Shown here one piece after another: positions 5,472-7,737 of a DNA stretch of 7,737 bases. How positions within the stretch are numbered: the first letter of the stretch is position 1; each line of letters starts with the position of its first letter. The notes under the pieces are model-generated. The model saw only the letters and a program-made list of their open reading frames with translations. It had not been told where the DNA came from and ran no database searches. The translations under genes were made by a program, and so were the position numbers. The stretch lies in assembly GCA_937951995.1 (NCBI GenBank), contig CALGAG010000163.1, positions 1 to 7,737 of the forward strand. The letters are read 5' to 3'. The DNA comes from an uncultured Bacillota bacterium. GTDB lineage: Bacteria > Bacillota > Clostridia > Tissierellales > Tissierellaceae.

Positions 5472-7200
5472 CTATAACCTTCTCAAGGTCCTCTGAGAGT
5501 ATCTTTGCCCTCTCATAGTCATTATCCTTAAGGGCCAACTCGATACTTGTTTCAATGGACTTTATTTTCTGCTCAATCTCCAAATAGTTTTTATCAAAAT
5601 AGGCATCGTATATCATCTTCCTAAACTTCCGTACGCTCATTCTTCTGATGGACTTATCTTCAATAATCAGGATATAGTCCATGGAATTTATGATTGTCTG
5701 GTAGTCGTGTGAAATCATCAGCACTGAACCATCGAATTCTTTCAAAGCTTTTTCTAGAGCTATCTGCGAGTATGTGTCCAGATGGCTTGTAGGCTCATCC
5801 AGTAGAAGGAAGTCAGCATTGCTTGAAGATATCTTTGCAAGTTGAAGCATGTTCTTTTCTCCACCGGATAGTGAACTTATCCTTTGATCGATGATCCCTT
5901 CATCAAATCCGTAGCTGGAAAGGCAAAGCTTGATTTCATCATAGGACTTGAAGCCAGAGTTGAAGAATTCGTCGGCTATTGTGCTTTCCTCATCCAGCAT
6001 CTCTCCCTGAAGCTGGGACAGGTACTCCACCTTTACATCCCCATCAAGTTCAATTGCTTCGTTGCTATTCTTGTAAATTTCTCTGAGCAGGGTTGTTTTT
6101 CCGGTGCCATTCGATCCGATTAGTGCCACCTTGTCCCTTGAGTTGATCTCAAAGCTTACATTTTCAAGGATTATATCCTCGAAGGCAGCCTGGAAGTCTC
6201 TAAGGGTTAGAATAACCCTGTCTTCTATTTCCCTATCTGTGCTGAACCTTATGTCAGGCTGCTTAATGGCTATAAATGGGGGCTTGATTCTGCGAGCCTT
6301 CAGTCTCTCCTGGATTTTAACCCTTGCATTTACGGACCTACCCTTGGCAGCTTCAGCATTCTGATTTGCCTCAAATCTCAATTTCTCTATTAGAACATTG
6401 TTTCTCTCAATTTCTGCAGTGTCAATTGCTGCCAGCTCCTGCATTTCAATCTTTGTTTTTAGCAACTCCAAGTTATACTCAATATATCTACCATTAAATT
6501 CCTGGATTTCCTTGTTTTCAAGATGCAGGACCTTATTGAAGCAATGGTTAAGGAGATACCTGTTGTGTGTTATTACAAGAAGGATTCCCTTATGGGAGTT
6601 TATAAGATTTTTAAGTGAATTGAGGTTCCCATAATCAAGAAATGCATCTGGTTCATCCATAATCAACAGGTTGGGCTTGGCAAGCATTTCCTTAATGACC
6701 TGTATAAGCTTGAATTCACCACCACTTAGATCAGTCACCAGCTTGTCCCTTAAACCCTGCAGGTTGGCAAGATTGAGCTTTCTGTCGATAAGGCTTTCAA
6801 AACCATCTCCACCAATGGCTTCGTAAGAATCCAAAAGCACCTGGTATTCCTCAAGCAGGGCTTCAATATCTCCTGAGCTTTCCATTTCAGAAAAGATAGA
6901 TTCTATCCTGCTTTGCAACTTCAGATAATTCTCTCCAATATATTCAAACACTGTCAGTTCATCTGATTTATCCAGCTGAGAAAACTGGCTTACAAATCCA
7001 ATCCTGCAAAGTGGGTCAATCTCCAAGGAACCATCAAACATATAGCTCTCCGGATCCATAATTATATTTATCAACGTACTCTTCCCAATCCCACTTGAAC
7101 CAATAAAGGCACAGTGCTGGCCGTCTGTCAGCTCAAATGAAACCTTGTCGTATAGGTCTTTCTGTGGGAGGAAGTAGGATAACTCATTAACTTTTATCAT
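5464..7200 (-). CDS. ABC-F family ATPase (ribosome-associated translation or antibiotic-protection factor)
   Basis: Soluble twin-ATPase protein of 578 residues with no membrane segments, so not a transporter. First nucleotide-binding domain: Walker A GSSGIGKS (34-41), signature LSGGE (158-162), Walker B LLIMDEP (178-184), switch His212. A charged helical linker follows (about 235-325), the region that reaches the ribosomal P-site in ABC-F proteins. Second domain: Walker A GSNGTGKT (362-369), signature LSGGE (444-448), Walker B FLLLDEP (464-470), His498. A C-terminal coiled-coil extension (about 536-575) closes it. The first D-loop reads DEPDAFLD rather than DEPTxxLD. AGAGAGAGG on the - strand (7208-7216) lies 7 nt before the ATG. 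The leader with an upstream ORF and a stem-loop favours an inducible antibiotic-protection member over a housekeeping one; that is inference, and drug specificity cannot be read from the sequence. Confidence 0.9.
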   Translation of the reverse strand: MIKVNELSYFLPQKDLYDKVSFELTDGQHCAFIGSSGIGKSTLINIIMDPESYMFDGSLEIDPLCRIGFVSQFSQLDKSDELTVFEYIGENYLKLQSRIESIFSEMESSGDIEALLEEYQVLLDSYEAIGGDGFESLIDRKLNLANLQGLRDKLVTDLSGGEFKLIQVIKEMLAKPNLLIMDEPDAFLDYGNLNSLKNLINSHKGILLVITHNRYLLNHCFNKVLHLENKEIQEFNGRYIEYNLELLKTKIEMQELAAIDTAEIERNNVLIEKLRFEANQNAEAAKGRSVNARVKIQERLKARRIKPPFIAIKQPDIRFSTDREIEDRVILTLRDFQAAFEDIILENVSFEINSRDKVALIGSNGTGKTTLLREIYKNSNEAIELDGDVKVEYLSQLQGEMLDEESTIADEFFNSGFKSYDEIKLCLSSYGFDEGIIDQRISSLSGGEKNMLQLAKISSSNADFLLLDEPTSHLDTYSQIALEKALKEFDGSVLMISHDYQTIINSMDYILIIEDKSIRRMSVRKFRKMIYDAYFDKNYLEIEQKIKSIETSIELALKDNDYERAKILSEDLEKVIGL

Positions 7201-7216
7201 ATTAATACCTCTCTCT

Positions 7217-7247
7217 AAAAATGAAAGAGCTTAAACAATAAGCTCTT
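7217..7247 (-). terminator. Leader stem-loop ahead of the ABC-F gene, likely attenuator
   Basis: On the - strand a perfect 9-bp stem (AAGAGCTTA, 7247-7239, with TAAGCTCTT, 7233-7225), loop TTGTT, followed by TCATTTTT (7224-7217). The five-T run begins three bases after the stem, which is weaker than a textbook terminator. The stem starts at the base after the upstream ORF stop codon, so a ribosome stalled at the end of that ORF would cover it. The 3' arm (CTCT) can alternatively pair with AGAG of the ABC-F Shine-Dalgarno, so a translational effect is also possible. Confidence 0.55.
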
Positions 7248-7320
7248 AAGCAAATAATTTTTCGTGGCTAAAGTAACCGTGGTCAGGCAACATATTTTCT
7301 TTACCGACGTAGCATAACAT
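7246..7320 (-). CDS. Small upstream ORF in the ABC-F leader (24 codons), candidate regulatory leader peptide
   Basis: An open frame from ATG (7320-7318) to TAA (7248-7246). It encodes a 24-residue peptide that begins MLCYVGKEN and ends MLPDHGYFSHEKLFA, and it ends directly at the leader stem-loop. No Shine-Dalgarno precedes the first ATG, but the predicted transcription start lies only about three bases upstream, so translation could be leaderless. An internal ATG at codon 10 (7293) is an alternative. Codons 4-8 (7309-7299) can pair with codons 16-20 (7273-7263) in an 11-position stem with two mismatches, another possible regulatory fold. Leader peptides that stall drug-bound ribosomes are established for several ribosome-protection genes; that this is one is inferred from layout. 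I do not recognise the peptide itself. Confidence 0.45.
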   Translation of the reverse strand: MLCYVGKENMLPDHGYFSHEKLFA

Positions 7321-7329
7321 TTTTTTGGT

Positions 7330-7358
7330 CTAATATCAATCATTTCATGAAAAAACAA
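7330..7358 (-). promoter_or_regulatory. Probable promoter of the ABC-F transcript
   Basis: On the - strand TTGTTT (7358-7353), a 17-base spacer, then TATTAG (7335-7330) with a TG extension (7338-7337). The -35 overlaps the U-tract of the dodecin terminator. Predicted start of transcription about 7323, giving a leader of about 120 nt before the ABC-F start codon. The hexamers match consensus only moderately (3/6 and 4/6). Confidence 0.4.
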
Positions 7359-7390
7359 AGACCACGGAGGCCTGTTATGCTTCCATGGTC
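7350..7390 (-). terminator. Rho-independent terminator of the dodecin gene
   Basis: On the - strand GACCATGGA (7390-7382) pairs with TCCGTGGTC (7368-7360) in 9 bp with one wobble. The 13-base loop contains GCATAACA, and TTTGTTTTTT follows (7359-7350). It starts 13 bases after the dodecin stop codon. Both the 3' arm and the loop have complementary 8-base matches in the ABC-F leader downstream. Confidence 0.85.
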
Positions 7391-7403
7391 CAATTTCTTT
7401 AGT

Positions 7404-7604
7404 CTACTCCACGATGAATGAAACCTTCACATTGACTCTGTACTTGACTATCTTGCCATCCTCAACAATAGCCTGAAAGTCCTTAACATAAACTGATGTA
7501 ACATTTTTTACTGTCTTTGATACTTCCTCAACTGCCTTCTGAGCTGCTGCTTCCCAACCTTCATTGGATTCCGCTAAAATTTCAACAACCTTAACCACTG
7601 ACAT
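7404..7604 (-). CDS. Dodecin-family small protein
   Basis: A 66-residue protein, the usual dodecin length, predicted to assemble into a hollow dodecamer in the cytosol. It starts MSVVKVVEILAESNEGWEAA, continues with the amphipathic helix QKAVEEVSKTVKNV and ends with strands containing YVKDFQAIVEDGKIVKYRV and VKVSFIVE. Classical dodecins bind stacked flavins through a Trp near the middle and a Gln in the following strand. Here the aligned residues appear to be Ser (in NVTSVYV) and Arg (in KYRV), so flavin binding is not assured. The start is fixed by AAAGGAGG (7613-7620), 8 nt upstream; a longer open frame reaching 7730 has no RBS at its earlier ATGs and would add 42 residues unlike the family. 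It has its own terminator, so it is transcribed separately from the ABC-F gene. Confidence 0.9.
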   Translation of the reverse strand: MSVVKVVEILAESNEGWEAAAQKAVEEVSKTVKNVTSVYVKDFQAIVEDGKIVKYRVNVKVSFIVE

Positions 7605-7612
7605 TTTCAAAG

Positions 7613-7620
7613 CCTCCTTT
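7613..7620 (-). promoter_or_regulatory. Ribosome binding site that decides the dodecin start
   Basis: AAAGGAGG on the - strand, 8 nt before the ATG at 7604. It selects the 66-residue form over the longer open frame. Confidence 0.85.
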
Positions 7621-7668
7621 TTAGAGTTCACGATTAATCTACCATCTATCCTCCTTCTACCCATTAAT

Positions 7669-7730
7669 ATGATAAAATCATCATGTATGGTATTTCGGTT
7701 TAAATTTACCATGATAAATGATAAAATCAA
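7669..7730 (-). promoter_or_regulatory. Dodecin upstream region: two ATGATAAAATCA repeats and a possible promoter
   Basis: On the + strand ATGATAAAATCA occurs at 7669-7680 and again at 7718-7729, 49 bp apart. With the next base, the first copy is a palindrome (ATGAT AAA ATCAT). Between them ATGGTA (7686-7691) and TACCAT (7707-7712) form an inverted repeat around an A/T core. A possible - strand promoter is TTGATT (7730-7725), a 16-base spacer and TAAATT (7708-7703), so one repeat overlaps the -35 and the other lies in the 5' leader. This layout would suit a repressor; no known operator was recognised. Confidence 0.3.
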
Positions 7731-7737
7731 TAATGAG

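Noticed and set aside
7213..7341. Alternative - strand 42-codon frame overlapping the uORF, from ATG at 7341
   Set aside because: It starts upstream of the predicted transcription start, has no RBS, and runs through the stem-loop with a Lys/Leu/Phe-rich tail, so it looks like chance.
7605..7730. N-terminal extension of the dodecin frame by 42 codons
   Set aside because: The upstream ATGs lack an RBS, the added residues do not resemble dodecins, and the region holds promoter-like and repeat elements; the 66-residue form has a strong RBS and normal length.
1..7737. CRISPR arrays, tRNA or rRNA genes, insertion sequences, prophage genes
   Set aside because: No regularly spaced repeats, no tRNA cloverleaf, no transposase or integrase frame and no terminal inverted repeats with target duplications were seen; the only larger direct repeat is the terminator-promoter module.

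Overview
The window reads as an AT-rich Gram-positive chromosome, most likely from an anaerobic Clostridia-type Firmicute. The grounds are strong AGGAGG-type ribosome binding sites, short intergenic gaps with U-tract terminators, a lipoprotein-type binding protein, an ABC-F translation factor and a small dodecin. The taxonomic call is an inference from gene style, not from a marker gene.

Left part (1-1339, + strand): the last seven codons of what looks like a MetI-type permease, then an NlpA/MetQ-family substrate-binding lipoprotein, then an Lrp/AsnC regulator. This looks like the 3' end of an amino-acid importer operon with its own regulator. Next (1484-3163) is a membrane diguanylate cyclase with an extracellular substrate-binding-protein-like sensor domain, a PAS-like region and an intact GGDEF domain with an I-site. 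It is followed by a stand-alone kynureninase (3300-4583) and an RNase HI with an unusual N-terminal extension (4689-5450). Each of these three has its own terminator, promoter and RBS unit.

Right part (5464-7604, - strand, convergent with the RNase H gene): an ABC-F ATPase preceded by a leader of about 120 nt with a small upstream ORF whose stop codon abuts a stem-loop, and upstream of it a dodecin gene with its own terminator. The leader resembles the translation-attenuation leaders known for antibiotic-responsive ABC-F genes.

The most interesting non-coding signal is a terminator-promoter module of about 100 bp present twice: after the Lrp gene (ahead of the GGDEF gene) and after the GGDEF gene (ahead of kynU). 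Both copies share 43 of 51 bases over the terminator, including its loop. Both also carry a CATATGATT box exactly 25 bp upstream of an extended -10, while the DNA between box and -10 has diverged. This suggests the diguanylate cyclase and the kynureninase share regulation. A reasonable but unproven reading of 1-4583 is a locus that imports, senses and degrades an amino acid, possibly an aromatic or kynurenine-like one.
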